This document shows, one piece after another, positions 44,356 through 53,338 of a stretch of 64,000 bases of DNA (positions within the stretch are counted from its first letter, which is position 1; every line of letters begins with the position of its first letter). The DNA comes from Paraburkholderia aspalathi. GTDB taxonomy: Bacteria; Pseudomonadota; Gammaproteobacteria; Burkholderiales; Burkholderiaceae. The stretch is from assembly GCF_900116445.1 (NCBI RefSeq), contig NZ_FPBH01000030.1, positions 61,601-125,600 on the forward strand. The letters run 5' to 3'. A program made the translations under genes and the position numbers. Below the pieces are notes generated by a model that searched no databases, was not told where the DNA came from, and worked only from the letters and a program-made list of their open reading frames with translations.

Positions 44356-46159
44356 CGCCCAAGTCCTTGAGCACGCGTGCCGCTTCTTCTAGATCGCGCC
44401 TCGCCCGTTTAACGTCGCCAGGACCGAATTTTCTGGCCTCTTCGAGAAGTTCCCTTTGGTGCCGATAGGTCTCCTGCCAGAAGGGCTTGAAATGGTCATC
44501 AATAACACCGTGGTGGCAGCTTCCGCAGCGCCCCTTCTCGTAGATGCCGGAGCCGCCGCAGCCCGCATCCTGGGCTAGGCACCACGCATGACTCGTGCTG
44601 CGAATGGTGATACGGTCGGATGTTTCCTCGATCATCGCCTTCCGATCTGGAAAGTCTTGCGCACGCAAGGCCATAATTTTCTTGCCAGCCCCCCCGGCCA
44701 ACAATTCTTCGCCCTCCAACCATCCGGTGATGGTCTGGATTTTGTGCTGCCGCGTTTCCTCCAGAATTTCGTCATATAGGGCGGCGTCCTGGTGCGGGTT
44801 GGCCGCGTATAGCTGAGTCATGTTGATCGACGAGTGCTTGAACTGCTCCTTGAGGAACAGCAGCCCGCCCAGCCGATGCCGCGCGAAGGTATAGGCATAT
44901 AGCCGCCGCATCTGGTGCGGCGCCAGAGCCCAGTCCACCCCGGCGTCCTCGGCAAACTTCCGAAGCACATCACCCCAACCCGTGCCGGACACAGGCACGA
45001 TGCCGCAACGGCTCTTCCCAAGAAACAGCTTGCTGAGATTGGCGCGGGCGACGGCGATCTGTTGCAGATGCTTGTGCGCCCTTTCCCCTCGATTCGCTTC
45101 CCACTCCCGTAACCGCTCGGCAAGCCTCATTCGATGCGGTTCGGACCAGCGTTCGAGTACACGCAGAATATCGTGGCCCATGCTCGGCATCAGAAATTCG
45201 ACGTCACCTTTCTTGGTCTTGTATTCGAACGACTTGATCCAATGAAAGGTGTAGCCGTTCTTGATCTCGGTACGCCCGGCACCAACTTCGATCCCAGACA
45301 ATTCAGAACTTCGCATACCGGTCAGCACGCCGAGAAGGTAGAAGCACGCGTTGCGGATAGCGGTAACCTCCGCATCCTGCCACGCAGAGCGCCTGCCGGC
45401 ATCCCGCTCGTCTAAAATTCCGCGGGAGTTCTTCAGAATGTTTTCTGCATGAATGAAGAGGGCTTGTGCCACCGCAGCCGGAATCAAGGGCGTCTTGCTG
45501 TCCTTTTCGCCATCCTTCCTTGCCTGCCCGACGCGTCCTGCCATCTCGCCAGCGGACGAATTGGGCCATGGATGGAAACCCAACACCTCGGGATGTTGGT
45601 CGCGGAATGCGTAGAGCCTTTCCAGGGCGCCGAATTTATTGGCTAAAGCACCCCTTACATTGTCACTGTTCTTCTGGGCGTGAACGTAGTTGGTAATGTG
45701 GATCGGACGGACGTCAGCCAACGAGGCGACACCCACTGTTTCCAGATATCGGAAGAAGATGGCGAGATGACCCACGAAATGTTTCAGGCTCGCCACGCCG
45801 GGCGGAGTGCTGCCCTCGGTTCCCACCCGCCAGTATCGAAACACGATCGCTTTGCTCGCCTCGCGGAACGGTTCAGGGATGCGCGACCAGTTCAGGCGCT
45901 TGTTGCTTTCGTGAGCATTCGGTGTAGTCACGAAGGGCCACATTTCCCACACCAAATCGCCGTAGCGGGAAAGCACTCGCTCTTGGCCACCGTCGCTGAC
46001 GGCCGAGATGACGACATCGCTGCGGGTCAACTCGTCAAGCCCGGCGACACTTAGGGGCTGCTCAACCAACAGCCCGTAGGCTTTGGTCAGTGCCTGCACG
46101 GCAGCGTCCTCGAGGTGCGGTTTGGCAACCGCGCACTTGCGGGCTTTAGCCACGCTCAA
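44309..46159 (-). CDS. Tyrosine recombinase 3 of the trio (TnpB-like)
   Basis: A 616-residue recombinase. The catalytic set is visible: Arg in GVLTGMRSSELSGI, HQMRRLYAYTFARH (HxxR) and the nucleophile Tyr in HSSINMTQLYA. After the catalytic domain there is a cysteine-rich stretch (WCLAQDAGCGGSGIYEKGRC then GSCHHG), probably zinc-binding, and a helical tail. Size and tail match Tn554 TnpB-type proteins. Start overlaps recombinase 2 by 14 nt. Confidence 0.88.
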   Translation of the reverse strand: MSVAKARKCAVAKPHLEDAAVQALTKAYGLLVEQPLSVAGLDELTRSDVVISAVSDGGQERVLSRYGDLVWEMWPFVTTPNAHESNKRLNWSRIPEPFREASKAIVFRYWRVGTEGSTPPGVASLKHFVGHLAIFFRYLETVGVASLADVRPIHITNYVHAQKNSDNVRGALANKFGALERLYAFRDQHPEVLGFHPWPNSSAGEMAGRVGQARKDGEKDSKTPLIPAAVAQALFIHAENILKNSRGILDERDAGRRSAWQDAEVTAIRNACFYLLGVLTGMRSSELSGIEVGAGRTEIKNGYTFHWIKSFEYKTKKGDVEFLMPSMGHDILRVLERWSEPHRMRLAERLREWEANRGERAHKHLQQIAVARANLSKLFLGKSRCGIVPVSGTGWGDVLRKFAEDAGVDWALAPHQMRRLYAYTFARHRLGGLLFLKEQFKHSSINMTQLYAANPHQDAALYDEILEETRQHKIQTITGWLEGEELLAGGAGKKIMALRAQDFPDRKAMIEETSDRITIRSTSHAWCLAQDAGCGGSGIYEKGRCGSCHHGVIDDHFKPFWQETYRHQRELLEEARKFGPGDVKRARRDLEEAARVLKDLGVELPGEEPRDSEANA

Positions 46160-47786
46160 GCTCCGTCAAGGTTGGCTCGATCACATACGATTTCCAAAAG
46201 ACATGCGGATCGACGCGGGCGCGCTCTTTGGCGGCTTGAACCAACGCCAAATCAAACTTGTCCACGGTGAAGGCGTCGATCAGGTGCATCGTGTGATGAA
46301 ATTGCGTGCGCCAGTCGTCGCTACGGGCGTGACTTTTCTCTCTTTCAAGAAACCAATAGAAACTGAATAGTCGATGCAGGTCGTCTGGCGCACCGACGAT
46401 GGCATAGCTGCGACAGGAAAAACAGGCAAAGAAGTCGTCGCAGGGTGTGCCGTCCCGCGGGGCTTTGTCGCCGTAATATGGGTCTTTGCACCCACCCACG
46501 CGTGTCGTTGTGATCGGTGCGATGGGGATTACCTTGCCGTTGCCACCGCTCTGCTCGGCGTTGCGGTAGATGTCCGGCAGCGCCTCCCCGACGAAGGTAG
46601 CATCCTCGCGCATCGAGTTCGTGCAGGCGAGGTAATGATTGTCCGCAACCTGTGGTGTGTGGCCCATCAACGCTGCGGTGGCGATGATGTCGCCGCCACT
46701 GAGTTGCCATAGGCGGTTTTCCATCGTCTTGCGTAGACGCGATGTATTGATCTGTAGGCGCGCGCCATCGTCCGCCTTGAGTTGATGTCGATCGATCAAG
46801 GATTGAATGCCGCGCCCAAGCGTACAACTGCTCATCCGGGTAAGCTGGCGCGATTTGTCGCTATTCCCTTCACGGACAAACAGCCAAGCGAAATCTTTGA
46901 GGTCATCTGGTGCAGAATCGGTGAGAGGTTGGGTCATCGCCAATACTTTCCGCACGAGGGCGACGCCGTCCATCGCAACCGGTAGCGGGCGGTCTTCCTC
47001 CTTGGAGAAACGCAGGCTCTTGAGCTGCGTTGCATTCCCGCGCCGCTTGAAGGTCTCCAGCAGCATCATGTTAGGCATAAACGGGTGCGGCTTTAGGCAA
47101 TCCCGCTTCATTCCCAGGAGCGGCGTGGTGTTGGCGCCGGTACGGACAGCCAATGCTAGCAGGTACACAACCAACGCCGCCGAGGCCAGTCCGTCGAACT
47201 GCTGCTTGTGAATGGCGATGATGTCGTCGCGCAGTGCCATGACCAGTCGGGTGCGTTCTCCGGTCGATAGTGGTGTCGCTCCCTTGTATCGCGCATTGCT
47301 GTGCGGAAATGGATTGGCTGGAAACAGATCCCTGCCGTCTCGCACTACGCGGCGATGCTGAAGACCGATGAGTATGGGTTTGGTCCTGGCATAAAAACTT
47401 CTTTGCGAGGTGTAGGCCCAGTCCGCGTGGCCCTTAAGCCATGCGATAAATGCAGAGATATGCTTTCGCTCCAACGTCCCCGGCTGACATGGCACCCCGA
47501 CGGCGATCAGGAAGTCACAGAAATGGACAAATCCATTGCTCCAGTAGCCGCGCACCGTTGCCGGGGTGGCGCCGCCGCCTGCGAGGAATGCCCGCAACTG
47601 TGTGGTACACGCCCACACCCAGGCGTCGATGCCGCGGCCAAGGTAGGCAGATAGGTCGAGTGTGCGATGTGACGTGGCATTCCCTCTGGCCGGCAGCGTG
47701 ACGGTGGCACCGCCGTTCTCCACGCCGATGGAGGTGATTGATACCCGGAGAGGAGCCGCAGCGTGGCTTTTGCGGCTTGTTTTCAC
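46146..47786 (-). CDS. Tyrosine recombinase 2 of the trio
   Basis: A 546-residue protein with an N-terminal core-binding domain (TPATVRGYWSNGFVHFCDFL) and a catalytic domain: RTGANTTPLLGM (first Arg), NTSRLRKTMENRL where the usual HxxR His appears to be Asn or Ser, GHTPQVADNHYLA (Tyr), and a cysteine stretch GTPCDDFFACFSCRSYAIVG. The change at the His position makes it a divergent, possibly structural, recombinase. Its ATG overlaps the stop of recombinase 1 (ATGA). Confidence 0.85.
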   Translation of the reverse strand: MKTSRKSHAAAPLRVSITSIGVENGGATVTLPARGNATSHRTLDLSAYLGRGIDAWVWACTTQLRAFLAGGGATPATVRGYWSNGFVHFCDFLIAVGVPCQPGTLERKHISAFIAWLKGHADWAYTSQRSFYARTKPILIGLQHRRVVRDGRDLFPANPFPHSNARYKGATPLSTGERTRLVMALRDDIIAIHKQQFDGLASAALVVYLLALAVRTGANTTPLLGMKRDCLKPHPFMPNMMLLETFKRRGNATQLKSLRFSKEEDRPLPVAMDGVALVRKVLAMTQPLTDSAPDDLKDFAWLFVREGNSDKSRQLTRMSSCTLGRGIQSLIDRHQLKADDGARLQINTSRLRKTMENRLWQLSGGDIIATAALMGHTPQVADNHYLACTNSMREDATFVGEALPDIYRNAEQSGGNGKVIPIAPITTTRVGGCKDPYYGDKAPRDGTPCDDFFACFSCRSYAIVGAPDDLHRLFSFYWFLEREKSHARSDDWRTQFHHTMHLIDAFTVDKFDLALVQAAKERARVDPHVFWKSYVIEPTLTELERG

Positions 47787-48943
47787 GGTCCCGCTCCCGC
47801 GAACAGTTGATCAATCTCGTCCTCGTGGGCCAGCACAAGGTGGCCCTCCAGCGAGTTGATGAGATGCAAGTAGATAGCCGTGGTAGTGACATCGGCATGA
47901 CCCATCCGGTCGCGCACGTACAAGAGCGGTTCTCCTTCGAAGGTCTCGCTCTTGCGCAGGCTCCAAAGCAAAAACGTGGCATAGGTGTGTCGCAACATGT
48001 GTGCGGTCACATGGAATCCCACTCGCCTGGAAAGCGCCGCGAAAATGGCGATCAAGGCGCCTTTGGTGTAGGGCGCGCCGTGCTCGGTGAGAAACAGGAT
48101 GGGAAATTTCCCGCCATTGCGATGATTCCTCTCGCGCATCTGGCGGTGGCGAACACTGTAGGTGTCCAATTCCTCCATCAGTTCATAGGGCATATCGATG
48201 CTGCGAGGTTTGCCGTTCTTAATTTCCATGTCGCGCGGATCAAGACTCAGCCGAATTTTTTGGTTCGAGCGGAGATCTCTCCGGCGGCTGGGATCGAATA
48301 CGTACGCCGGATTCTCCGGCCAGGTCCGACATTCAATCTGGCGCAAGCCCGTACGAAGCATCAGCGAGAACATGAGCCGGTGAGTAAGGTTCGGCAGGGC
48401 CTCATAGCAAACCTTGACCTGTTCCTTGGTGAGGATTTTGATGGACTGCACTTGCTGTTTAAGCAGGATGCTTGGCGACTCCACCTTGCCGCTCGTGGCA
48501 TCCACGTGTGCCAGGAAACCCGGCTGCCGACTGGTCTGGATTGAGACCAGATTAAAGGGCGGACGGTCGATGAGTCCTTTCTTCACGGCCCATTGATAAA
48601 AGCGGACAATGACACGCAGCCGATTGTTGATGGTCGTATTCGCCAGCCCCACCGTACCCTTCGACCAGTCCCGATACGCTTCAAGTGCACTCGGCATGCC
48701 GGGCGAGTCGTGCTGCCGCCAGTCCAGACCGTTGGCAAGAACAAAGGCAAAGAAGTCATACAGCGCCCAGCCATACGCCTCCCACGACTTCGGACTGCTC
48801 ACTCTGCCATTTGATGCGATCAAGTCCCAGAGAAATGACTGCGCGGGTTCCATCGGGTGGCCGCCCGTATTGAGCAGCAGCGGAAAGCCCTTCCAGACCC
48901 GCCCTGCGACGACTAACTTCTCGTTTGCTAGGAGATATCTCAT
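47783..48943 (-). CDS. Tyrosine recombinase 1 of the trio (TnpA-like)
   Basis: A 386-residue recombinase close in size to Tn554 TnpA (361): N-terminal SAM-like domain (SWEAYGWALYDFFAFVLANG), then catalytic MLRTGLRQIEC (Arg), HMLRHTYATFLL (HxxRH) and MGHADVTTTAIYLHL (Tyr). All catalytic residues are present. Start overlaps the stop of the CHC2-like gene (ATGA). Confidence 0.92.
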   Translation of the reverse strand: MRYLLANEKLVVAGRVWKGFPLLLNTGGHPMEPAQSFLWDLIASNGRVSSPKSWEAYGWALYDFFAFVLANGLDWRQHDSPGMPSALEAYRDWSKGTVGLANTTINNRLRVIVRFYQWAVKKGLIDRPPFNLVSIQTSRQPGFLAHVDATSGKVESPSILLKQQVQSIKILTKEQVKVCYEALPNLTHRLMFSLMLRTGLRQIECRTWPENPAYVFDPSRRRDLRSNQKIRLSLDPRDMEIKNGKPRSIDMPYELMEELDTYSVRHRQMRERNHRNGGKFPILFLTEHGAPYTKGALIAIFAALSRRVGFHVTAHMLRHTYATFLLWSLRKSETFEGEPLLYVRDRMGHADVTTTAIYLHLINSLEGHLVLAHEDEIDQLFAGAGP

Positions 48944-49249
48944 AGCACTTGCCTAAGCTTTGTGACGGCCTGCCTGAAGTCCAGTGCCAATAAGTGCATG
49001 GCAAGATCGATACCGCCGCCACCACCCAGCTTGAGTCGTGTGTCGAACCATTTTGGTCCGCTGGTTAGGAGTTCAAATTCTCTATCGCCAACACGTAGGT
49101 GCCAACGGTGCGTGTGACTGTCACGCATTGGAATGAAGCTCGCGTCCGCTTTTGACGTAATCGACCAGAAGGGGAAGCAACACCTCGCAGTCAACAGACC
49201 GGTATTTATCCAGTTCAACAGCATCGACTTGCCCACGCGCCGGAACCAT
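48940..49249 (-). pseudogene. CHC2/primase-N-like small protein, frameshifted
   Basis: An ATG at 49249 with GGAGGG 5-6 nt upstream begins VPARGQVDAVELDKYRSVDC then EVLLPLLVDYVKS, but this frame stops at 49121. The second half (DASFIPMRDSHTHRWHLRVG, ELLTSGPKWFDTR, GGGGGIDLAMHLLALDFRQA) lies in the next frame and ends at 48940. The switch falls near an AAAA run at about 49165. The C-terminal pattern recalls the CHC2 zinc-finger domain of DnaG-type primases without all zinc ligands. It overlaps recombinase 1 (ATGA), so it belongs to the element. Confidence 0.6.
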
Positions 49250-49371
49250 TCTTTCCCTCCCGCTCCCCGAAAACCCAACCCCGCTACTCGTCTGTAAAAC
49301 AGACTTTGCTACTCAACAGCAACAGCCGTGCCCTTCGAAATAAGCATAGATCAAACAAGGCTTTTGTCACT

Positions 49372-50211
49372 AACATAATTAACTATCCTGATCATCGGAA
49401 TCTCCAGGCGCCCAGGCAGACTTGCCTTGTGGTGCGCCGCTTCGAACGTCCGCCAAAGCGTGTCGGCATCACTGACAAGACGATACCCGGCGTCGAACGC
49501 CTGTGGAATATAGAACCTTGTGAAGCTCCACTCGCTTGCTTCAGGGTACGCGGTCTGGTCGTAGCCGTTCAGGCACGTCGCGACATCCCCGGCGTTGCGG
49601 ATACCGTGGAATGACAGCTCCTCGACCATCAGGCGCGCAACGATCTGGGTTTCGGCTGCGATCTGCAGCCCGGTTTTCTGCGCGAGGAGTTCCTGCTGGC
49701 CGACGAGGAACGTGAACAGTTTGATCTGCTGCCGGTCGAGCGCGTCGTGAACATCCCGCAACCACTCGTACTCGTTTTCGTTGTAGCGCTGGGCCTCGTC
49801 GCAGAACAGGAGCACCGTTCCGCTGCCAGCGCGCGCCGCTGCCTCCCGTATCCTCAGCGACAAGCGCATGCGTTTTGATGGATTTGTACCTGCGTTGGGA
49901 TCCGGGTCGCCGACGGCCTCAAGCAGGTTTGCAAAGAACGGCCCTTCTGCGTGCCGCGGTTTATGCTCGCATTGCGCGTGGTAGCTCGTCATCTTTGGAT
50001 GGTTCTGCGCTAACAGCAGGCGAACGTATTCAATCGCGCGCGTTTTGCCGATGCGGGACGGGCCGTAGATCAGAGCGCCCATGATCCGGTAGCGCAGACA
50101 GCGGATGACCAGCTCATAGAAGGCCTCAATGGCGGGCGTGGCGATACGGTAATTGCCAGTCACGAGCGGGTGCAGCGACGGGTCGATCGGGCGCGGTATC
50201 TGAAGCGACAT
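49372..50211 (-). pseudogene. tnsC: tnsC-like AAA+ ATPase, 5' part (interrupted)
   Basis: An AAA+ ATPase with Walker A GPSRIGKT (50-57) and Walker B VLLFCDEAQ (133-141), plus arginine-rich and sensor-like segments further on. Native sequence ends around ...LEIPMIRIVNYV; the frame then reads a few element-encoded codons to a stop at 49351. TnsC bridges the TnsAB transposase to the target selector. The C-terminal ~57 codons are at 43619-43795. It starts 29 bp after the tnsB frame ends. Confidence 0.85.
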
Positions 50212-50240
50212 GACTCACCTCCCAAAAGCAAAGTCCAGAA

Positions 50241-50855
50241 CTAAAATACCTGACCGGTGCCGATTGACAGTTTGCGGGGTCGGGCCGCGGTGCCTTGTGC
50301 ACGATCAACGACACCGTCGGTCGGGGCGGCAGATGTCGCCGTGGCTTCCAGCGCAGGGGCGACTACTGTTTCAGGCTGGCGCGCCGGGCCCGGTGGAGTT
50401 TTCGCAGTCGACGCCGACCCAATCAATCGGTTGACGTTGGCAAGTTCTGTCGCCGCCTTCCGCGCTGTCTTTGCACCTGCCAGCTTCTCCTTAACGTAGG
50501 CTTCGATCGGATCTGGCGCGCCCGCTCCACGTTGACGCCGTTCGCCTGCCTGCTTCAGGATTTGCTGGCGTAGCTTGAGGTTGTGCGGAATCAGACGCCA
50601 TGACCCTTGCACGTCAAGCACGCCCAGTTCAGCGCCATCGGACAGAAATGCCCGGACGCAGCGCAGATCGTCCGTGTTCATATAGACGAGCAACTGCTGG
50701 CCGATGAGGTGCGTGCTTGTCGCGAGCACGCGGTTGGTGTAGCGGGCACCATGCAGATTGATGTGAGGACGCACGCCCTGGTCGAGATACGCCCGAACGC
50801 GACACCGCCGCGCCGACTGCATCAGGCAAAGGGTGCGACGGTGATGCTCGGCCAG
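50241..50855 (-). pseudogene. tnsB: tnsB, 3' part after an in-frame stop codon
   Basis: This is the same reading frame as the upstream tnsB part, beginning directly after the TGA: LAEHHRRTLCLMQSARRCRV, then the Mu-type C-terminal β-barrel (GVRPHINLHGARYTN, LIGQQLLVYMNTDDLRCVRAF) and a proline/alanine-rich tail that would contact TnsC. A start at the ATG at 50822 is possible, so a separate C-terminal protein could be made. Confidence 0.8.
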
Positions 50856-52244
50856 TCACGTTACCAGCGTCTGCTTGCCGCGCACGAAATACCCGATCGC
50901 TTCGAGAGGCGTGACGTTGTTCAGGCCGCCGTGTGGCGTACCGTTGTAACTCGCGATGGCATATTCGACCAACTCTTCAAGCTCGTCGAACGAGACATAC
51001 AACCGCAGGTTACCCTTGGAGTCACTCAGCGCTCTGCGCAGATCGCGTGGGTGGGACCCTGTGTAGCCTGGCAGGCGGGAAGACAGCCGACTTGCGATCG
51101 TGCCGAAGAACCGTTCGATGTAAGGCCGTTCGTCCGGGCTGTATTTTGGTCCGGCGTCAACAAGACACCCGATAAACTCACACAACGCGGTCAACGTCTC
51201 GTTCGCGAGGTTAGCCCTCCCGTTGTCGAGCTTCATCCATTCCCAGGTGGCATACGCCAGCTCCGGTAGCCGTTGCGACGGAAAGCCGTTCTGCGGCCCG
51301 TATGTCAGGCCCGCGATGGTGAAACTTCGCTCACGATGTGGCTCCAGAGCCTTCTCGATCGTCTTGATGACGTCGTAACGGCTGTATTCTTTCCCAAGTG
51401 CAATGTGATATCCGAGCACTGCCCGTGTGCAGACATCGATGATGACAAGGAGCCACGCCCTGTCTATCTCGAACTCATGCTCAAAGCCAAGCGGGTCACG
51501 CGTGACCACCTTAAGTCGGATATCGAGCCGGTGGCCGTCAAATTCGACCACCTGATACGGGCGGCTCGCTGCGGGGACACCCGCGTCGGTCGGGCGTGGC
51601 AAGCCCTTGAGATGCGAAGCGCCTGCCGACCGCGCTGCTGTGTCAAAGCGACGCAACAACTCCACCTTCACGCGTCGCGACAGGGAACGGATCGCGTTGT
51701 CTGAGGTGTTGAATGGGTAATCGCCGACAGTCAGTCCGACCGTGCGACATTGGCGGAGAAATTCATCGTGCAACGCTTGCAAACCGCTTAGACGGGTTCG
51801 CAGCCCCGAGTCCGTATGTATCTTTACTAGCAGTACCTTGCGTTGCCTGAGCTTCAGCAGCAGCCAGCCTGTCAGGGCCGGGTATTGCTCGAACAGGAGC
51901 GATAGCGCTCCTGCTGCCCCAGAGCCACCGCAATTGCGACCGGTCTCCACGGCTCTTACCCGCGTATATTCCGCGATGCGCGTGTAACGCACGAGAGCGC
52001 GGAAACCATACGGTCTTCCATCCGGGTGCGGCAACGTAGCGCGTTCAAGCAAGCGGTACAGCTGACGACGGTTCACCCCTGTTGATAGCTCGATCGATTT
52101 GACCAACTCTCCGGCGGCATAGCGCACCACGGCCTGCCTGCGTTTTTCGAAAACTCGCCGCGCGACCTCGTCGAGTTCTGTATGCGCAACGGTCGGCCAG
52201 ACGCTCACGTCGATCGCCTGCAACTCGGTCTTCCAGTGGTTCAT
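50856..52244 (-). pseudogene. tnsB: tnsB-like DDE transposase, 5' part ending at an in-frame TGA
   Basis: From the ATG at 52244, which overlaps the tnsA stop (ATGA), the 462 residues include N-terminal DNA-binding helices and an rve-type catalytic domain: Asp in VVEFDGHRLDI, Asp in WMKLDNGRANL and Glu in PYIERFFGTI. The frame ends ...RGKQTLVT at TGA (50856-50858), just before the C-terminal β-barrel. The same frame then continues for 200 codons, so the stop looks like a single nonsense mutation. Confidence 0.85.
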
Positions 52245-52885
52245 GATCCTGCCTCCGCCTCTACAAATGACGACAACAGAGACAATGGCTGGGTGTGAAG
52301 CTCCGGTGCCTTGACTCGCCCGCTGTACAACAAGCCAAACAACGCCGCACGGCACAGAACCGGATCGCCGGTCGCAAACTCACGCTCGATGGCAAGTAGT
52401 CTCTGAGGCACAGCAACGAACCGCACGATCGCCTCCGACAGCGTCGGTGAGATAAGGCCATGGTTGGCGACAACATAGGGCAACATGCGCTGCCAGTTCT
52501 CAATCCAGACCCGTCCGGCGGCAAGCTCAGCCGGGCCGACTCGACGGATGGCTAGCGCGTTGCCATCGATTGAACGTTGGGAACTCATCGCCTCGCGCAC
52601 GCTACTGTCAGCATCACAGACTGTTAGGACTGCAAATTCATCATGGTCAACGTAACGAACCAGAAAATCCGCGAGCCGTAGGCGCCCTTCCATCTGTATG
52701 TAACCGGGACGCTCGCAGAAAGCGACCACCGCCGGATCCGTCTCTAACAGCACCCACAACTCAAGCAGGGAATGTCGACAGAACGTAACCCGGCGCTGCA
52801 GCTTGGCGCTGAATGCTTCGAACCGATGCGCGCCTCGTGGTCGCACGAGCGCGATGGGCTTGACCAGCGGCAAGGACAATTCCAT
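52241..52885 (-). CDS. tnsA: TnsA-like endonuclease of the Tn7-like element
   Basis: A ~214-residue protein whose first half fits the TnsA endonuclease fold: FEAFSAKLQRRVTFCRHSLL, ELWVLLETDPAVVAFCERPG and RLADFLVRYVDHDEF, with likely catalytic Glu and Asp. The final Lys of the nuclease motif is not obvious. I chose the ATG at 52885; the longer frame from 52951 would translate part of the repeated end sequence. The stop overlaps the tnsB start. Confidence 0.7.
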   Translation of the reverse strand: MELSLPLVKPIALVRPRGAHRFEAFSAKLQRRVTFCRHSLLELWVLLETDPAVVAFCERPGYIQMEGRLRLADFLVRYVDHDEFAVLTVCDADSSVREAMSSQRSIDGNALAIRRVGPAELAAGRVWIENWQRMLPYVVANHGLISPTLSEAIVRFVAVPQRLLAIEREFATGDPVLCRAALFGLLYSGRVKAPELHTQPLSLLSSFVEAEAGS

Positions 52886-52924
52886 GAGATCCACGCCTTC
52901 AAGACGGGATTCGAAGTGTAGGAG

Positions 52925-53046
52925 GCGAATTGACGAATTTAATACGTACATATGCGAATTGACACTTTTGCTCCGCTTGGTACGTACGTAAAAATGTCAA
53001 CCTGAACACGGATTGCCCCGCCGGTGCTATGCACAGGGTTGACAGA
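52925..53046. repeat. Repeat-bearing right end of the Tn7-like element (candidate)
   Basis: GCGAATTGAC occurs at 52925-52934 and 52954-52963, 29 bp apart, each followed by TACGTAC within 35 bp. Further TGTCAA (52995-53000) and TTGACA (53040-53045) motifs follow. Spaced repeats upstream of tnsA fit TnsB-binding sites. Confidence 0.45.
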
Positions 53047-53062
53047 TTTCCTTCGGTCTACG

Positions 53063-53067
53063 GCTGG
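53063..53067. repeat. 5-bp target duplication GCTGG, left copy
   Basis: GCTGG directly precedes the TGT at 53068 and recurs directly after the ACA at 61492 (61493-61497). Confidence 0.65.
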
Positions 53068-53198
53068 TGTCGGGTGTCACCATTAATGAAAAATGCGTCG
53101 TTGAATTTAAGGCGATTTTTCAGGAAGAGTGGCACCGAGCGACCAGCACGTGCCAAGGAAAGTGAAATATCCGCGGCGCACTGCCGCAGTAAGTGAAA
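53068..53198 (+). repeat. Left transposon end L1
   Basis: Three motif copies on this strand as reverse complements: 53075-53091 (degenerate), 53151-53167 (TGCCAAGGAAAGTGAAA) and 53182-53198 (TGCCGCAGTAAGTGAAA). About 200 bp from here match L2 at 55594 onward with scattered differences. Confidence 0.7.
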
Positions 53199-53338
53199 AA
53201 AACCGTTGTGTTCTCATCGGCGCGCTTGCAGTCGATAGCCGGTAACAAGCCAGTGGCCTGCTTGTCGGCGGTCAGCGACGGGCAAGGACCGGCCATGAGC
53301 CGTCCGTCGCGTATGGCCGCTTTGGGCGGACGTAGCTT

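Larger units (their letters stand above)
43796..49377 (-). mobile_element. Tn554/RIT-like element with three tyrosine recombinases, inserted in tnsC
   Basis: About 5.6 kb carrying, in transcription order, a CHC2-like gene (frameshifted), three tyrosine recombinases and a TnpC-like gene, all overlapping. The borders are set by the hexamers AACGTA (43790-43795) and AACATA (49372-49377), read TACGTT and TATGTT in tnsC. Removing everything between them joins ...RIVNYV to SVPLESF in frame. Tn554-type elements insert without terminal repeats or target duplication but carry short core hexamers, which fits. Confidence 0.75.
42842..53046 (-). mobile_element. Tn7-like transposon (tnsA-tnsB-tnsC-tniQ), degenerate
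   Basis: On the minus strand the order is tnsA, tnsB, tnsC, tniQ, typical of Tn7-like elements. The left border is placed at the TGTCACC that follows the end of GntR homology. The right border lies somewhere between 52925 and 53046, where GCGAATTGAC is repeated and TGTCAA/TTGACA motifs occur. Neither border is proven and no target duplication was found. Three lesions (stop in tnsB, insertion in tnsC, short tniQ) suggest it is dead. Confidence 0.55.

Noticed and set aside
52925..53198. Idea that the TnsABC genes own the TTTCAC-type ends at 53068 and 61492
   Set aside because: The repeats beside tnsA (GCGAATTGAC, TGTCAA) are a different sequence, and the L1 end faces away from the tns genes.
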